A stretch of 64,000 bases of DNA from Pseudomonas sp. FeN3W (GTDB taxonomy: Bacteria > Pseudomonadota > Gammaproteobacteria > Pseudomonadales > Pseudomonadaceae), in assembly GCA_030263805.2 (NCBI GenBank), contig CP136010.1, positions 1,813,001 to 1,877,000 of the forward strand, given 5' to 3'. Shown one piece after another: positions 17,566 through 27,397 of this stretch. The first letter of the stretch is position 1; each line of letters starts with the position of its first letter. The position numbers and the translations under genes are program-made. The notes below the pieces were generated by a model, which saw nothing but the letters and a program-made list of their open reading frames with translations, did not search any database and had not been told where the DNA came from.

Positions 17566-20397
17566 TCACGCATAGTGACGGACCTCACCGGCGCCTTCGA
17601 TGTTTTCCACGCAGCGTCCACAGATTTCCGGGTGTTCGGCATGGCTGCCCACGTCCGGCAAATGGTGCCAGCAGCGGCCGCACTTGCTGTGCCCGGTCTT
17701 GCGGACCAGCAATTTGAGACCGGCCAGTTCGCTGTCCACTGCCTCGGCGGGCGCCTGCGCCAATGGTGCGATGTCTACCGCCGAAGTGATCAGAACGAAG
17801 CGCAGTTCACTACCAAGACGGGCCAGCTCGCCGGCCAGCGACTCCTCGGCATACAGGGTGACTTCGGCCTGCAGGTTACCGCCGATGGCCTTGGCGTTGC
17901 GCTGGTTCTCCAGCTCCTTGTTTACCGTCGCCTTGACCTCCATGACCTTGTCCCAGAACGGGCGACTCAGCTCGAAGCCTTCCGGCAGCTCGGCAAGCCC
18001 TTCGTACCAGGTATTGAGCATCACCGACTCATTACGCTCGCCCGGCAGGTACTGCCAGATCTCCTCGGCAGTGAAGGCAAGGATCGGTGCTATCCAGCGC
18101 ACCAGCGCTTCGGCGATGTGATACAGCGCGGTCTGGCAAGAGCGACGCGGCAGGCTGTCGGCACCGGTGGTGTACTGACGGTCCTTAATGATGTCGAGAT
18201 AGAAGCCACCCAATTCCTGCACACAGAAGTTGTGCACCTTCTGGTAGACGTTCCAGAAGCGATAGGTCGTATAAGCCTCTTCGATCTCCTGCTGCAGCAG
18301 CAGCGCGCGGTCGATGGCCCAGCGGTCCAGGGCGATCAGCTGATCATTCGGCACCATGTGCTGCGCGGGATCGAAGCCGTCGAGATTCGAGAGCAGGAAG
18401 CGTGCGGTGTTGCGGATACGACGGTAGGCATCGGCGCTGCGCTGCAGGATCTGCTTGGATACCGCCATCTCGCCGGAATAGTCGGTGGCCGAGACCCACA
18501 GACGCAGGATGTCGGCGCCCATGCTGTCGGTAATTTCCTGCGGCGCGATGACGTTGCCGAGGGACTTGGACATCTTGCGGCCGTTCTCGTCCACGGTGAA
18601 GCCGTGGGTCAGCAGGCCCTTGTACGGTGCATGACCATCAATGGCCGCGCCGGTCAGCAGCGATGAATGGAACCAGCCGCGATGCTGGTCGGAGCCTTCC
18701 AGATAGAGATCGGCACGCGGGCCGCTTTCGTGACCCATGGGGTGCGAGCCGCGCATCACATGCCAGTGGGTGGTGCCGGAATCGAACCAGACATCGAGGG
18801 TGTCGGTGATCTTCTCGTACTGCGCCGCCTCGTCGCCGAGCAACTCGGCTGCGTCGAGCTTCGACCAGGCCTCGATACCGCCCTGCTCCACACGCTGCGC
18901 CACGGCTTCCATCAGCTCGACGGTACGCGGGTGCAGCTCGCCGCTTTCCTTGTGCAGGAAGAACGGGATCGGCACGCCCCAGGTGCGCTGGCGCGAGATG
19001 CACCAGTCCGGGCGTCCGGCGATCATGCCGTGCAGGCGCGCCTGGCCCCAGGCCGGGACGAACTCGGTCTGCTCGATGGCATCCAGTGCACGGCGGCGCA
19101 GCGAGCTGCCGTCATGAGCGACCTTGTCCATACCGACGAACCACTGCGCCGTGGCGCGGTAGATCAGCGGCGTCTTGTGCCGCCAGCAGTGCATGTAGCT
19201 GTGCTGGATCGACTCGTGCTTGAGCAGCGCGCCGACCTCGGCGAGCTTCTCGACAATAGCCGGGTTGGCTTTCCAGATGAACTGTCCACCAAAGAACGGC
19301 AGGTCGGAGACGTAGACGCCGTTGCTCTGCACCGGGCCGAGGATGTCGTCGTTCTCCATGCCGTAGTGCTTGCAGGAGCGGAAGTCGTCCTCGCCGTATG
19401 CGGGCGCCGAATGGACGATACCGGTACCGGCACCGGTTTCCACGTAGTCGGCCAGATAGACCGGAGCGAAGCGCTCGTAGAACGGATGACGGAAGCGGAT
19501 CAGCTCCAGCGCTTTGCCTTCGCAACGGGCGATGATTTCACCAGCCAGGCCGTAGCGCTGCAGACAGGACTCCACCAGCTCCTCGGCCAGCACCAGCAGA
19601 CGCTCGCCGGTGTCGACCAGCGCATAGACGAACTCGGGATGCACGTTCAGCGCCTGGTTGGCCGGAATGGTCCAGGGCGTGGTGGTCCAGATCACGATGC
19701 TGGCGGGCTTGGCCAAATTGGGCAGACCGAACGCGGCAGCCAGCTTGTCGGCATCCTCGACCGCGAAGGCGACGTCGATGGCATCGGATTTCTTGTCCTG
19801 ATATTCGACTTCCGCCTCGGCCAACGCCGAACCGCAGTCGAAGCACCAATTCACCGGCTTCAGGCCTTTGAAGACGAAGCCACCTTCGACCAGCTTGGCC
19901 AAGGCGCGGATCTCACCAGCCTCGTTGGCGAAGTCCATGGTCTTGTATGGGTTGTCCCAGTCGCCCAGGACGCCGAGGCGGATGAAGTCGGCTTTCTGCC
20001 CTTCGATCTGTTCGGCCGCGTAGGCACGGCAGCGCTCGCGGGTCAGATCGGCCGGCTGGTTCTTGCCGAAGGTGGTCTCGACCTTGTGCTCGATCGGCAG
20101 ACCGTGGCAATCCCAGCCCGGCACATAAGGCGCGTCGAAGCCGGCCAGGGTGCGCGAGCGGACGATCATGTCCTTGATCACCTTGTTCACCGCGTGACCA
20201 ATGTGAATATCGCCGTTGGCATACGGCGGGCCATCGTGCAGGACGAACTTCGGGCGACCTTCGCCGATCTGCCGCAGCTTCCGGTACAGGTCAATGCTGT
20301 TCCAGCGCTGCAGAATCTCCGGCTCGCGCTGTGGCAGACCGGCCTTCATCGGAAATGCCGTGGACGGCAGATTGAGGGTCGCTTTGTAATCGGTCAT
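17566..20397 (-). CDS. ileS: isoleucyl-tRNA synthetase
   Basis: A 943-residue class I aminoacyl-tRNA synthetase charging tRNA-Ile. HIGH is at residues 65-68 (GDIHIGHA), KMSKS at 608-612, and the C-terminal zinc site uses CGRCWHHLPDVG and CGRCVENI (about 905-935). An editing CP1 domain lies between, with WTTTPWTIPANQAL. Length and the C-terminal zinc finger identify the bacterial IleS1 type. It begins one base after the ribF stop, so both are in one operon. Confidence 0.98.
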   Translation of the reverse strand: MTDYKATLNLPSTAFPMKAGLPQREPEILQRWNSIDLYRKLRQIGEGRPKFVLHDGPPYANGDIHIGHAVNKVIKDMIVRSRTLAGFDAPYVPGWDCHGLPIEHKVETTFGKNQPADLTRERCRAYAAEQIEGQKADFIRLGVLGDWDNPYKTMDFANEAGEIRALAKLVEGGFVFKGLKPVNWCFDCGSALAEAEVEYQDKKSDAIDVAFAVEDADKLAAAFGLPNLAKPASIVIWTTTPWTIPANQALNVHPEFVYALVDTGERLLVLAEELVESCLQRYGLAGEIIARCEGKALELIRFRHPFYERFAPVYLADYVETGAGTGIVHSAPAYGEDDFRSCKHYGMENDDILGPVQSNGVYVSDLPFFGGQFIWKANPAIVEKLAEVGALLKHESIQHSYMHCWRHKTPLIYRATAQWFVGMDKVAHDGSSLRRRALDAIEQTEFVPAWGQARLHGMIAGRPDWCISRQRTWGVPIPFFLHKESGELHPRTVELMEAVAQRVEQGGIEAWSKLDAAELLGDEAAQYEKITDTLDVWFDSGTTHWHVMRGSHPMGHESGPRADLYLEGSDQHRGWFHSSLLTGAAIDGHAPYKGLLTHGFTVDENGRKMSKSLGNVIAPQEITDSMGADILRLWVSATDYSGEMAVSKQILQRSADAYRRIRNTARFLLSNLDGFDPAQHMVPNDQLIALDRWAIDRALLLQQEIEEAYTTYRFWNVYQKVHNFCVQELGGFYLDIIKDRQYTTGADSLPRRSCQTALYHIAEALVRWIAPILAFTAEEIWQYLPGERNESVMLNTWYEGLAELPEGFELSRPFWDKVMEVKATVNKELENQRNAKAIGGNLQAEVTLYAEESLAGELARLGSELRFVLITSAVDIAPLAQAPAEAVDSELAGLKLLVRKTGHSKCGRCWHHLPDVGSHAEHPEICGRCVENIEGAGEVRHYA

Positions 20398-20398
20398 T

Positions 20399-21349
20399 TC
20401 AGTCCTGACTCGTCATAAGGGGTGAAGCCCGCCAGTAATCACGGGCAGCGGCGATGTCGGCTTCGATCGCCGTCTTGAGCGCCTCCAGCGAGGCGAAACG
20501 CTGCTCGTCGCGCAGCTTGCGATGGAAGGTGACCTGCACCAGACGCCCATACAGGTCGCCCTGATAATCGAGCAGATGCACTTCCAAGTGTGGTTTACCG
20601 TCACTCTCGACCGTGGGTCGCATGCCGATGTTGGCGACACCGGCAAGCGACTTGTCGTCCAGCTCGAGACTGACCAGAAACACGCCACTCAGCGGCGTGT
20701 TGCGGCGTTTGAGCTGCACATTGGCAGTTGGCGCACCGAGCTGGCGGCCCAGTTTCTGCCCGTGCATGACCCGGCCGGTGATACCGAACGGTCTACCGAG
20801 CAGTGCTTCGGCGCAGGCCAGGTCACCCTCCGCCAGCACCTGACGCAGCCGCGTGCTACTGACCCGCTCGCCGTCCACCTCAATGGTGGTGGCGGCCTCG
20901 ACCGAGAAGCCTTCGGCCGCGCCGGCCTTGAGCAGGAAGTCGAAATCGCCGGCGCGGTCGCAACCGAAACGGAAATCGTCACCGACTTCCAAATGCCGTA
21001 CACCCAACCCTTCCACCAGCGTGGCGTGGACGAATTCAGCGGCACTCAGCTCTCGCAGGCGGCGATTGAAGGCCAGACACAACACCAGATCGACGCCCTG
21101 CTCGCTCAACAGCTGCAGTTTTTCACGCAAGCGGGTGAGCCGCGCCGGCGCCTTGTCCGGCGAAAAGAACTCACGCGGTTGCGGCTCGAAGATCACTACA
21201 CAGCTGGGCAGCCCCAATTCGGCCGCACGCTCGCGCAGCCGCGCCAGGATGGCCTGATGCCCCCGGTGCACGCCGTCGAAATTGCCGATAGTGGCGACGC
21301 AGCCCCGATGCCGGGGTCGCAGATTGTGAAGGCCTCGAACCAGCTGCAT
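20399..21349 (-). CDS. ribF: bifunctional riboflavin kinase/FAD synthetase RibF
   Basis: A 316-residue enzyme that makes FMN from riboflavin and FAD from FMN. The N-terminal adenylyltransferase has TIGNFDGVHRGHQAIL; the C-terminal kinase has GRVMHGQKLGRQLGAPTANV and the GVFLVSLEL strand, with PTVE in GMRPTVESDG. ATG at 21349 gives the usual MQLVRGLHNLRPRHRG start. It is immediately upstream of ileS, separated by one base, and lies 84 bases after murJ on the same strand. Confidence 0.96.
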   Translation of the reverse strand: MQLVRGLHNLRPRHRGCVATIGNFDGVHRGHQAILARLRERAAELGLPSCVVIFEPQPREFFSPDKAPARLTRLREKLQLLSEQGVDLVLCLAFNRRLRELSAAEFVHATLVEGLGVRHLEVGDDFRFGCDRAGDFDFLLKAGAAEGFSVEAATTIEVDGERVSSTRLRQVLAEGDLACAEALLGRPFGITGRVMHGQKLGRQLGAPTANVQLKRRNTPLSGVFLVSLELDDKSLAGVANIGMRPTVESDGKPHLEVHLLDYQGDLYGRLVQVTFHRKLRDEQRFASLEALKTAIEADIAAARDYWRASPLMTSQD

Positions 21350-21433
21350 ACCGCACTTCTTGCTTGAAAAGTGGCCGATTATACGCACGTGCTGCGCATC
21401 CCGGACAGGTTTGCTCCGCCCGTGAATCGTCGA

Positions 21434-22981
21434 TCAATGCCGCAAATGCCGCGGTCGCAGCCCGGTCAGCAACAACCCGGCGGCGAATGCCGCGAGCCCT
21501 GCGCAAACGAGAATCCCCAACCGCAGCGCTCGCTGCTGCCAGCCCCAGACGAACCACTCCTGCGCCGGCACGTTAAGCCACCAGACCGTCGCCACCATCG
21601 CCGCACAGGCAGCTGCCAGGCGTAACCCGAACAGCCACCAGCCCGGTGCAGGACGGTAGACGCCAACCTTGTACAGCCCCCAGAACAGCAGCACAGCGTT
21701 GAGCATCGACGACAACGAAGTCGCCAGCGCCAGCCCGACATGCTGTAACGGCCAGATCAGGATCAGGTTCATTACCATGTTCGCGACCATGCAAATGACC
21801 GCGACGCGTACCGGCGTCTTCAGATCCTGACGAGCGAAGAAACCCGGCGCCAGCACCTTGATCAGCATGAACGCCAGCACGCCGAGAGAATAGGCCTGCA
21901 GCGCCCTGGCCGATTGCACCACCGCCTCTTCGCTCATGGCGCCGTAATAGAACAGGCTGGCGATCATTGGCTCGGCGAGAATACCCAGCGCCAGCGCAGC
22001 GGGAACGCCTACCAGCAGCACCATGCGCAATGCCCAATCGACCGTTGCGGAGAACGCCTTTGGATCGTCTCCGGCATGCTGGCGCGACAAGCTCGGCAAG
22101 ATCACCGTACCAATCGCGATGCCAAACGCCCCCAACGGCAGCTCTGACAGGCGATCGGCGTAATACAACCAGGACACGCTGCCGGTCTGCAGAAAGGAAG
22201 CCAGCACTGTATCCAGCAACAGATTGATCTGACTGACCGAGACACCGAACAGCGCCGGCACCATCAGCAGCATGATGCGTCGAACGCCCTCGTCACCCCG
22301 CTTTACCTTTGGCCGCGGCAGCAGGCCAAGCTTGGCGACATACGGCAGCTGGAAGGCCAGCTGGGCGAAACCGGCAATGAACACGCCCCAGGCCAGCGCC
22401 ATGATCGGCTGATCGAAATACGGGGTCAGGAACACCGCCGACATGATCATGCAGACATTGAGCAGCACAGGCGTGAATCCGGGCACCGCGAAATAGCCGT
22501 AGCTGTTCAGCACCCCCGAGGTGAAAGCCGTCAGCGAGATCAGCATCAGGTAGGGAAAGGTGATGCGCAGCAGCTCGCCAGCCAGCTGCATCTTCCCCGG
22601 ATCATCATGAAAGCCGGGCGCGAAGACCATTACCACATAGGGCGCAAACAGCACGCCCAGCGCAGTCAGCCCGGCAAGGATGAGCCCGAGCATACCGGCG
22701 GTGCGATCCACCAACTGCTTGACGTCCTGCAGCGTGCGCTTGGTGCGATATTCCGAAAGCACCGGCACGAACGCCTGAGCGAATGCACCCTCGGCAAACA
22801 GCCGGCGCAGAAAGTTGGGAATCTTGAACGCAATGAAGAACGCGTCGGCCGCAGCCCCCGAACCGAAGTAGCTGGCGACGACCATATCGCGTACCATGCC
22901 CAACACGCGTGACAGCAGGGTCATGACACTGACCACGGCGCTGGAGCGCAACAATCCGCCCTTGCCGGTTTTTTCGGACAT
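21434..22981 (-). CDS. murJ: lipid II flippase MurJ
   Basis: A 515-residue MOP-superfamily transporter with about fourteen membrane helices that moves lipid II across the inner membrane for peptidoglycan synthesis. The N-terminal LLRSSAVVSVMTLLSRVLGMVRDMVVA and the AFKIPNFLRRLFAEGAFAQAFVPVL segment are diagnostic. The start follows AGGAA by six bases. It reads away from rpsT, leaving a 222-base divergent region that holds the rpsT promoter. Confidence 0.96.
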   Translation of the reverse strand: MSEKTGKGGLLRSSAVVSVMTLLSRVLGMVRDMVVASYFGSGAAADAFFIAFKIPNFLRRLFAEGAFAQAFVPVLSEYRTKRTLQDVKQLVDRTAGMLGLILAGLTALGVLFAPYVVMVFAPGFHDDPGKMQLAGELLRITFPYLMLISLTAFTSGVLNSYGYFAVPGFTPVLLNVCMIMSAVFLTPYFDQPIMALAWGVFIAGFAQLAFQLPYVAKLGLLPRPKVKRGDEGVRRIMLLMVPALFGVSVSQINLLLDTVLASFLQTGSVSWLYYADRLSELPLGAFGIAIGTVILPSLSRQHAGDDPKAFSATVDWALRMVLLVGVPAALALGILAEPMIASLFYYGAMSEEAVVQSARALQAYSLGVLAFMLIKVLAPGFFARQDLKTPVRVAVICMVANMVMNLILIWPLQHVGLALATSLSSMLNAVLLFWGLYKVGVYRPAPGWWLFGLRLAAACAAMVATVWWLNVPAQEWFVWGWQQRALRLGILVCAGLAAFAAGLLLTGLRPRHLRH

Positions 22982-23125
22982 TTGTCTTCCTAGAATTGCA
23001 GCGAGATTGATCGACCGAACGCTCAGCGCCGGCCGGATCGATGGCCAGTTACGACACGAAAAGAGGCGGCGAGTTTAGCCGCAGCCCTTCTGTCCGACCA
23101 GCTTCTCAAGCCATTCGACCGGGCT

Positions 23126-23154
23126 TGACAAGCGCCCTTCGCGTCGGCATGATT
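23126..23154 (+). promoter_or_regulatory. sigma70-type promoter of rpsT
   Basis: TTGACA at 23126-23131 and CATGAT at 23149-23154 are spaced by 17 bases. This puts the transcript start about 40 bases before the GTG start of rpsT. The -35 is perfect and the -10 matches four of six bases. Confidence 0.6.
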
Positions 23155-23203
23155 CGCGGCCTTATTTGCTTTGCAATCCCCCAAGTTTTCGAGGAGTTCG
23201 ACG

Positions 23204-23482
23204 GTGGCCAACAGCCCTTCCGCCAAAAAACGCGCAATTCAGGCTGAGAAGCGTCGCAGCCACAATGCCAGCTTGCGCTCCATGGTTCGTACCTACATCA
23301 AGAATGTGGTCAAGGCCATCGACGCCAAAGACCTGGACAAGGCTCGCACAGCCTACACTGCTGCTGTGCCGGTCATTGACCGCATGGCCGACAAAGGCAT
23401 CATCCACAAGAACAAAGCTGCTCGTCACAAGAGCCGCCTGAACGGCCACATCAAGGCCCTCGGCGAAGCTGCTGCAGCCTAA
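23204..23482 (+). CDS. rpsT: 30S ribosomal protein S20
   Basis: A 92-residue, lysine/arginine-rich protein starting VANSPSAKKRAIQAEKRRSHNASLRSM, the invariant N terminus of S20, which binds 16S rRNA early in 30S assembly. The start is GTG at 23204 with GAGGAG seven bases upstream. Non-AUG starts on rpsT are common and tied to its autoregulation in E. coli. It is monocistronic here, with its own promoter and terminator. Confidence 0.97.
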   Translation: MANSPSAKKRAIQAEKRRSHNASLRSMVRTYIKNVVKAIDAKDLDKARTAYTAAVPVIDRMADKGIIHKNKAARHKSRLNGHIKALGEAAAA

Positions 23483-23494
23483 CTGCAGGTTCTT

Positions 23495-23523
23495 GAAAAA
23501 ACCGGCCTAGCGCCGGTTTTTTT
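23495..23523 (+). terminator. rho-independent terminator of rpsT
   Basis: AAAAAACCGGC pairs with GCCGGTTTTTTT around a CTAGC loop, 12 bases after the rpsT stop. The stem is GC-rich and flanked by A and T tracts on either side, so it can also work for the convergent creA transcript. Confidence 0.9.
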
Positions 23524-23569
23524 ATTCCCAAATTTTGCCCCACTCGCGAAGGATGGGCCGATGCGCAAG

Positions 23570-24034
23570 TTACGGCGCAACCGGCCAAGGCAGAATCGGA
23601 ATCGCCGTCACCGCATTCTGCGGACTACCCTCGATGACGCGATCGCTGTAGACCAGATAAACCAAGGTATTACGCGACTCATCAAAGAAGCGCACCACCT
23701 GCATGGTCTTGAACACCAGCGAGGTGCGCTCCTTGAACACTACATCGCCATCTTTGAGCTTGCCGTTGATGCGAATCGGCCCCACCTGGCGACAGGCGAT
23801 CGACGCCTCGGCACGATCCTCCGCGAGCCCCAGCCCGCCCTTGATTCCACCGGTCTTGGCGCGAGACAGATAGCAGGTCACACCATCGACCAAGGGATCG
23901 TCGAACGCCTCCACGACGATCTTGTGATTCGGCCCGAGCCACTTGAAGACCGTATCCACCTCACCGACCTGCTCGGCCAACGCCAGCGAAGGGATGAGCA
24001 ACCCAAAAACCAGCGAAAAATTGGCTAAACGCAT
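23570..24034 (-). CDS. creA: CreA family protein
   Basis: A 154-residue exported protein with a signal peptide (MRLANFSLVFGLLIPSLALA|EQVGEVDTVF). The body (FKWLGPNHKIVVEAFDDPLVDGVTCYLSRAKTGGIKGGLGLAED) is the CreA family pattern; two cysteines may form a disulfide in the periplasm. Its function is unknown. The ATG at 24034 follows GAGG by five bases and is preferred over a GTG two codons earlier. It lies seven bases after proB, so both are likely in one operon. Confidence 0.9.
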   Translation of the reverse strand: MRLANFSLVFGLLIPSLALAEQVGEVDTVFKWLGPNHKIVVEAFDDPLVDGVTCYLSRAKTGGIKGGLGLAEDRAEASIACRQVGPIRINGKLKDGDVVFKERTSLVFKTMQVVRFFDESRNTLVYLVYSDRVIEGSPQNAVTAIPILPWPVAP

Positions 24035-24041
24035 CCTCACC

Positions 24042-25160
24042 TCAGACCAGAATCATGTTGTCGCGATGGATAAGCTCCGGCTCGTCGACATACCCGAGCA
24101 GCTTTTCAATTTCATCTGATGGCCGCCCAAGGATGCGCTGCGCCTCGGCTGCACTGTAGTTCACCAGACCGCGCGCGACCTCCGAACCCTGCGGGCCGAC
24201 ACAGACGACCATCTCGCCACGACGAAACGCCCCCTGCACAGCCCTGACCCCAACCGGCAGCAGGCTGCGGTTACCCTGGCGCAGCGCGTGCACAGCACCG
24301 TCGTCCAGCGTCAGCGTGCCACGCGTTTGCAGGTGCCCGGCCAACCATTGCTTGCGCGCCGCATGCCGACTGCACTCCGGCGCCAGCAGCGTCCCCAGGC
24401 GATCACCCGCCTTGAGCCGCGCCAGCACCAGCTCGATGCGCCCACCAACGATCACCGTATGCGCGCCAGAGCGCGCTGCCAGGCGCGCCGCACGAAGCTT
24501 GGTCTGCATGCCGCCACGCCCCAGCGCCCCTCCCGTGCCGCCAGCCACTGCATCCAACGCAGGATCGTCGGCGCGCGCCTCACTGATGAGATTGGCTTGA
24601 GGATTGAAACGCGGGTCGGCGTCGAACATGCCGTCCCGGTCGGTCAGGATGACCAGCAGATCGGCCTCGACCAGGTTGGCGACCAGTGCAGCAAGCGTGT
24701 CGTTGTCGCCAAAGCGGATTTCGTCAGTGACCACCGTGTCGTTCTCGTTGATGACCGGCACCACACCGAGATCGATGAGCGTACGCAGCGTGCTGCGCGC
24801 ATTGAGGTAGCGCTTGCGATCCGAGAGATCGTCGTGAGTGACGAGAATTTGCGCCGTCTGCTGATCGCAGCGAGCGAAGCTGGATTCCCAGGCGCGAATC
24901 AAGCCCATCTGTCCGACAGCGGCGGCCGCCTGCAACTCATGCACAGCCTTCGGTCGAGAACTCCAACCAAGACGACTCATGCCCGCAGCAACCGCACCCG
25001 ACGACACCAGCACGAGCTCCACACCTGCCTCGCGCAAGGCCACCATCTGATCGACCCAGACCGCCATCGCAGCCTGATCGAGCCCGCGGCCGTCGGCGGT
25101 CAGCAGCGCACTGCCGATCTTGACCACCCAGCGCCGCGCACCGCTCACCTTGTCCCGCAT
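24042..25160 (-). CDS. proB: glutamate 5-kinase
   Basis: A 372-residue enzyme that phosphorylates glutamate in the first step of proline synthesis. The N-terminal amino acid kinase domain has VVKIGSALLT, LVSSGAVAAGMSRLG, VINENDTV and FGDNDTLAALVA, and GGTGGALGRGGMQTKLRAA. The C-terminal PUA domain spans about residues 278-372 (GTLTLDDGAVHALRQGNRSLLPVGV), as in proteobacterial enzymes subject to proline feedback. It lies between obgE and creA on the minus strand, 105 bases after obgE. Confidence 0.97.
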   Translation of the reverse strand: MRDKVSGARRWVVKIGSALLTADGRGLDQAAMAVWVDQMVALREAGVELVLVSSGAVAAGMSRLGWSSRPKAVHELQAAAAVGQMGLIRAWESSFARCDQQTAQILVTHDDLSDRKRYLNARSTLRTLIDLGVVPVINENDTVVTDEIRFGDNDTLAALVANLVEADLLVILTDRDGMFDADPRFNPQANLISEARADDPALDAVAGGTGGALGRGGMQTKLRAARLAARSGAHTVIVGGRIELVLARLKAGDRLGTLLAPECSRHAARKQWLAGHLQTRGTLTLDDGAVHALRQGNRSLLPVGVRAVQGAFRRGEMVVCVGPQGSEVARGLVNYSAAEAQRILGRPSDEIEKLLGYVDEPELIHRDNMILV

Positions 25161-25265
25161 CGTTCCCGCCTTCTATACGGCCAAAACACTTTCGGATCGG
25201 ACTGCGCACGAGGCAGCCCACCGACCACTCGCCTGACCAGGCCGCGCAGCGGCCCGGGGTTCGAC

Positions 25266-26483
25266 TTAGCGCACGTAGATGATCTCGGCACCACCCTCGT
25301 CATCATCATCGTCATCGAAGTCGTCGTCTTCGACCTCATCGGCCGCCTTGACGCCAGCGCGGCGCAACGCACGCTGATCATCCAGCTCCTGCAAGCGGGC
25401 CCGCGCCTCATCTTCGATCTGGCGATCGAGCTCGGCCAGGGCCTCGGCGTAGTCAGGCTCTTCGGCGATGCGCACAGTGCGCTCATCCAGATAACGCATG
25501 ATCGCCTGACTCAGCGCTTCGGTACCCTCGCTCTCCAGCGCGGAGATGACGAATACAGGACCCTTCCAGTCCAAGCGCTCGACCACCTGCCGGACACGTT
25601 GCTCACGCTCGTCTTCCAGCAGCTGATCAGCCTTGTTCAGCACCAACCAGCGATCGCGCTGCGTCAGCGCCGGGCTGAACTTCTCCAGCTCATGCAGGAT
25701 CACCTCCGCCGCATCAGCCGGGTCGCTACCATCTAACGGAGCCATATCCACCAGGTGCAGCAGCAGGCGAGTACGCGCCAAGTGCTTGAGGAAGCGAATC
25801 CCCAGCCCCGCACCTTCGGCCGCCCCCTCGATGAGCCCCGGAATGTCGGCAATCACGAAGCTCTTGTAGCGTCCGACACTGACAACACCGAGGTTCGGCA
25901 CCAGCGTGGTGAACGGGTAGTCAGCGACCTTGGGCTTGGCCGCCGACACCGAGCGAATGAAGGTGCTCTTACCGGCATTCGGCAAGCCCAGCAGACCGAC
26001 ATCCGCCAACACCTTCAGCTCGAGCTTGAGATCACGAGCATCACCCGGCTTGCCCGGCGTGGTTTGCCGCGGCGCGCGATTGGTGCTGGACTTGAAGCGC
26101 GTATTGCCCAGCCCATGCCAGCCGCCTTGAGCCACCAGCAGGCGCTGCCCCGGCTTGGTGAGGTCGCCCATGATCTCCTGGGTAGCCGCATCGATGATGG
26201 TGGTACCAACCGGCACCGGCAGGACAAGATCCTCACCCTTGGCGCCTGTACAGTCGGTACTACCGCCCTTCTGCCCGTTCTGCGCATTGAAGCGACGGGT
26301 GTAGCGGTAGTCCACCAGCGTGTTGAGGTTCTCGTCGGCCTCCAGATACACCGAGCCGCCGTCACCGCCATCGCCGCCGTTGGGGCCACCCTTTTCGATG
26401 AACTTCTCACGACGAAAACTCATCATGCCGTTGCCGCCGTCGCCGGCCTTTACAAAAATCGATACTTCATCGACGAATTTCAT
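25266..26483 (-). CDS. obgE: GTPase ObgE/CgtA
   Basis: A 405-residue essential GTPase linked to 50S ribosome assembly and stress control. The glycine-rich Obg fold (about 1-158) is followed by the G domain with GLPNAGKST, DIPGLIEGA and NKADQL. The C-terminal tail is highly acidic (DDDFDDDDDDEGG). The ATG follows GGGAGG by seven bases. It lies downstream of rplU-rpmA but behind a strong terminator, so it probably has its own promoter in the 26484-26605 gap, where I see no clear consensus. Confidence 0.97.
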   Translation of the reverse strand: MKFVDEVSIFVKAGDGGNGMMSFRREKFIEKGGPNGGDGGDGGSVYLEADENLNTLVDYRYTRRFNAQNGQKGGSTDCTGAKGEDLVLPVPVGTTIIDAATQEIMGDLTKPGQRLLVAQGGWHGLGNTRFKSSTNRAPRQTTPGKPGDARDLKLELKVLADVGLLGLPNAGKSTFIRSVSAAKPKVADYPFTTLVPNLGVVSVGRYKSFVIADIPGLIEGAAEGAGLGIRFLKHLARTRLLLHLVDMAPLDGSDPADAAEVILHELEKFSPALTQRDRWLVLNKADQLLEDEREQRVRQVVERLDWKGPVFVISALESEGTEALSQAIMRYLDERTVRIAEEPDYAEALAELDRQIEDEARARLQELDDQRALRRAGVKAADEVEDDDFDDDDDDEGGAEIIYVR

Positions 26484-26609
26484 GGGAACGCCTCCCGTCG
26501 CAGGACGGGCTTAGGAAACAAGAAACGTAAGGGTCTTGCAAAAAACCCAGCGAAAACTGAATGAGCACCGAGCAGTTCTTTGCAAGAGCCTCACAGGATA
26601 CAGAAACAA

Positions 26610-26637
26610 AAAAGCCCCGTCGCATGACAGGGCTTTT
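26610..26637 (-). terminator. terminator of rplU-rpmA
   Basis: Read on the minus strand, AAAAGCCC and GGGCTTTT form a stem with an internal GTC/GAC pairing, followed by a T run. It lies 16 bases after the rpmA stop and separates the ribosomal protein operon from obgE. Confidence 0.85.
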
Positions 26638-26652
26638 CCAGCAACGACGCAG

Positions 26653-26910
26653 TTAGGCTGCGACGACGCTCACGTAGCGACGGCCAAAAGCGCCCTTCAC
26701 TTCGAACTTGATCACGCCTTCCACTTTCGCGAACAGGGTGTGATCCTTGCCCATGCCAACGCCGTAACCGGCATGGAACTGAGTGCCGCGCTGACGCACG
26801 ATGATGTTGCCGGCCTTGATGGCCTGGCCGCCGTACATCTTCACGCCAAGGCGTTTGGCTTCTGAGTCGCGACCGTTGCGGGTAGAACCGCCAGCTTTTT
26901 TGTGTGCCAT
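26653..26910 (-). CDS. rpmA: 50S ribosomal protein L27
   Basis: An 85-residue protein beginning MAHKKAGGSTRNGRDSEAKR, the conserved N terminus of L27 that reaches the peptidyl transferase centre. It lacks the cleaved leader seen in Firmicutes. It lies 35 bases after rplU, in the standard rplU-rpmA operon. Confidence 0.98.
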   Translation of the reverse strand: MAHKKAGGSTRNGRDSEAKRLGVKMYGGQAIKAGNIIVRQRGTQFHAGYGVGMGKDHTLFAKVEGVIKFEVKGAFGRRYVSVVAA

Positions 26911-26945
26911 GAGTTCAATACTCCTATAAGGGGATTCAGGCCCGA

Positions 26946-27257
26946 TTAGCCCTGAATACCGGTGATTTTGACCTCAGTGAACCACTGACGGTGGCCCTGA
27001 CGCTTCATGTGGTGCTTACGACGGCGGAATTTGATGATGGTGACCTTGTCGTGACGGCCCTGGGCGATCACTTCAGCGGTAACCTTGGCACCATCGACCA
27101 CCGGAGCGCCGATCTTTACATCATCGCCGTTGCCGATCAGCAGAACGCGGTCAAAAGTGACAGCTTCGCCGGTCGCAACTTCGAGTTTTTCAATCTTGAG
27201 GTATTCGCCTTCGGCAACTTTGTATTGCTTGCCGCCGGTTACGATAACTGCGTACAT
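26946..27257 (-). CDS. rplU: 50S ribosomal protein L21
   Basis: A 103-residue protein with the invariant MYAVIVTGGKQYKV start and the C-terminal KFRRRKHHMKRQGHRQWFTEVKI signature of L21, which binds 23S rRNA. Start ATG at 27257; upstream in-frame codons on the minus strand are leader sequence. The leader between promoter and start is about 130 bases. Confidence 0.98.
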   Translation of the reverse strand: MYAVIVTGGKQYKVAEGEYLKIEKLEVATGEAVTFDRVLLIGNGDDVKIGAPVVDGAKVTAEVIAQGRHDKVTIIKFRRRKHHMKRQGHRQWFTEVKITGIQG

Positions 27258-27397
27258 CTGTGTATCTCCGTTGATCCTGCTCACCCAGCGCTTTGAAAGA
27301 ATGATTAGTGGCTGGCATGGCTGCATGGGGCCGGAAGGTGACGCCCGTGCAATTGCGTAAGGCAGGGAAATGCCCAGGGGGAAGTTCAGGGTCCGCG

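Noticed and set aside
18667..20418. 583-codon frame antisense to ileS
   Set aside because: Shadow of ileS; no family-like sequence or start signal.
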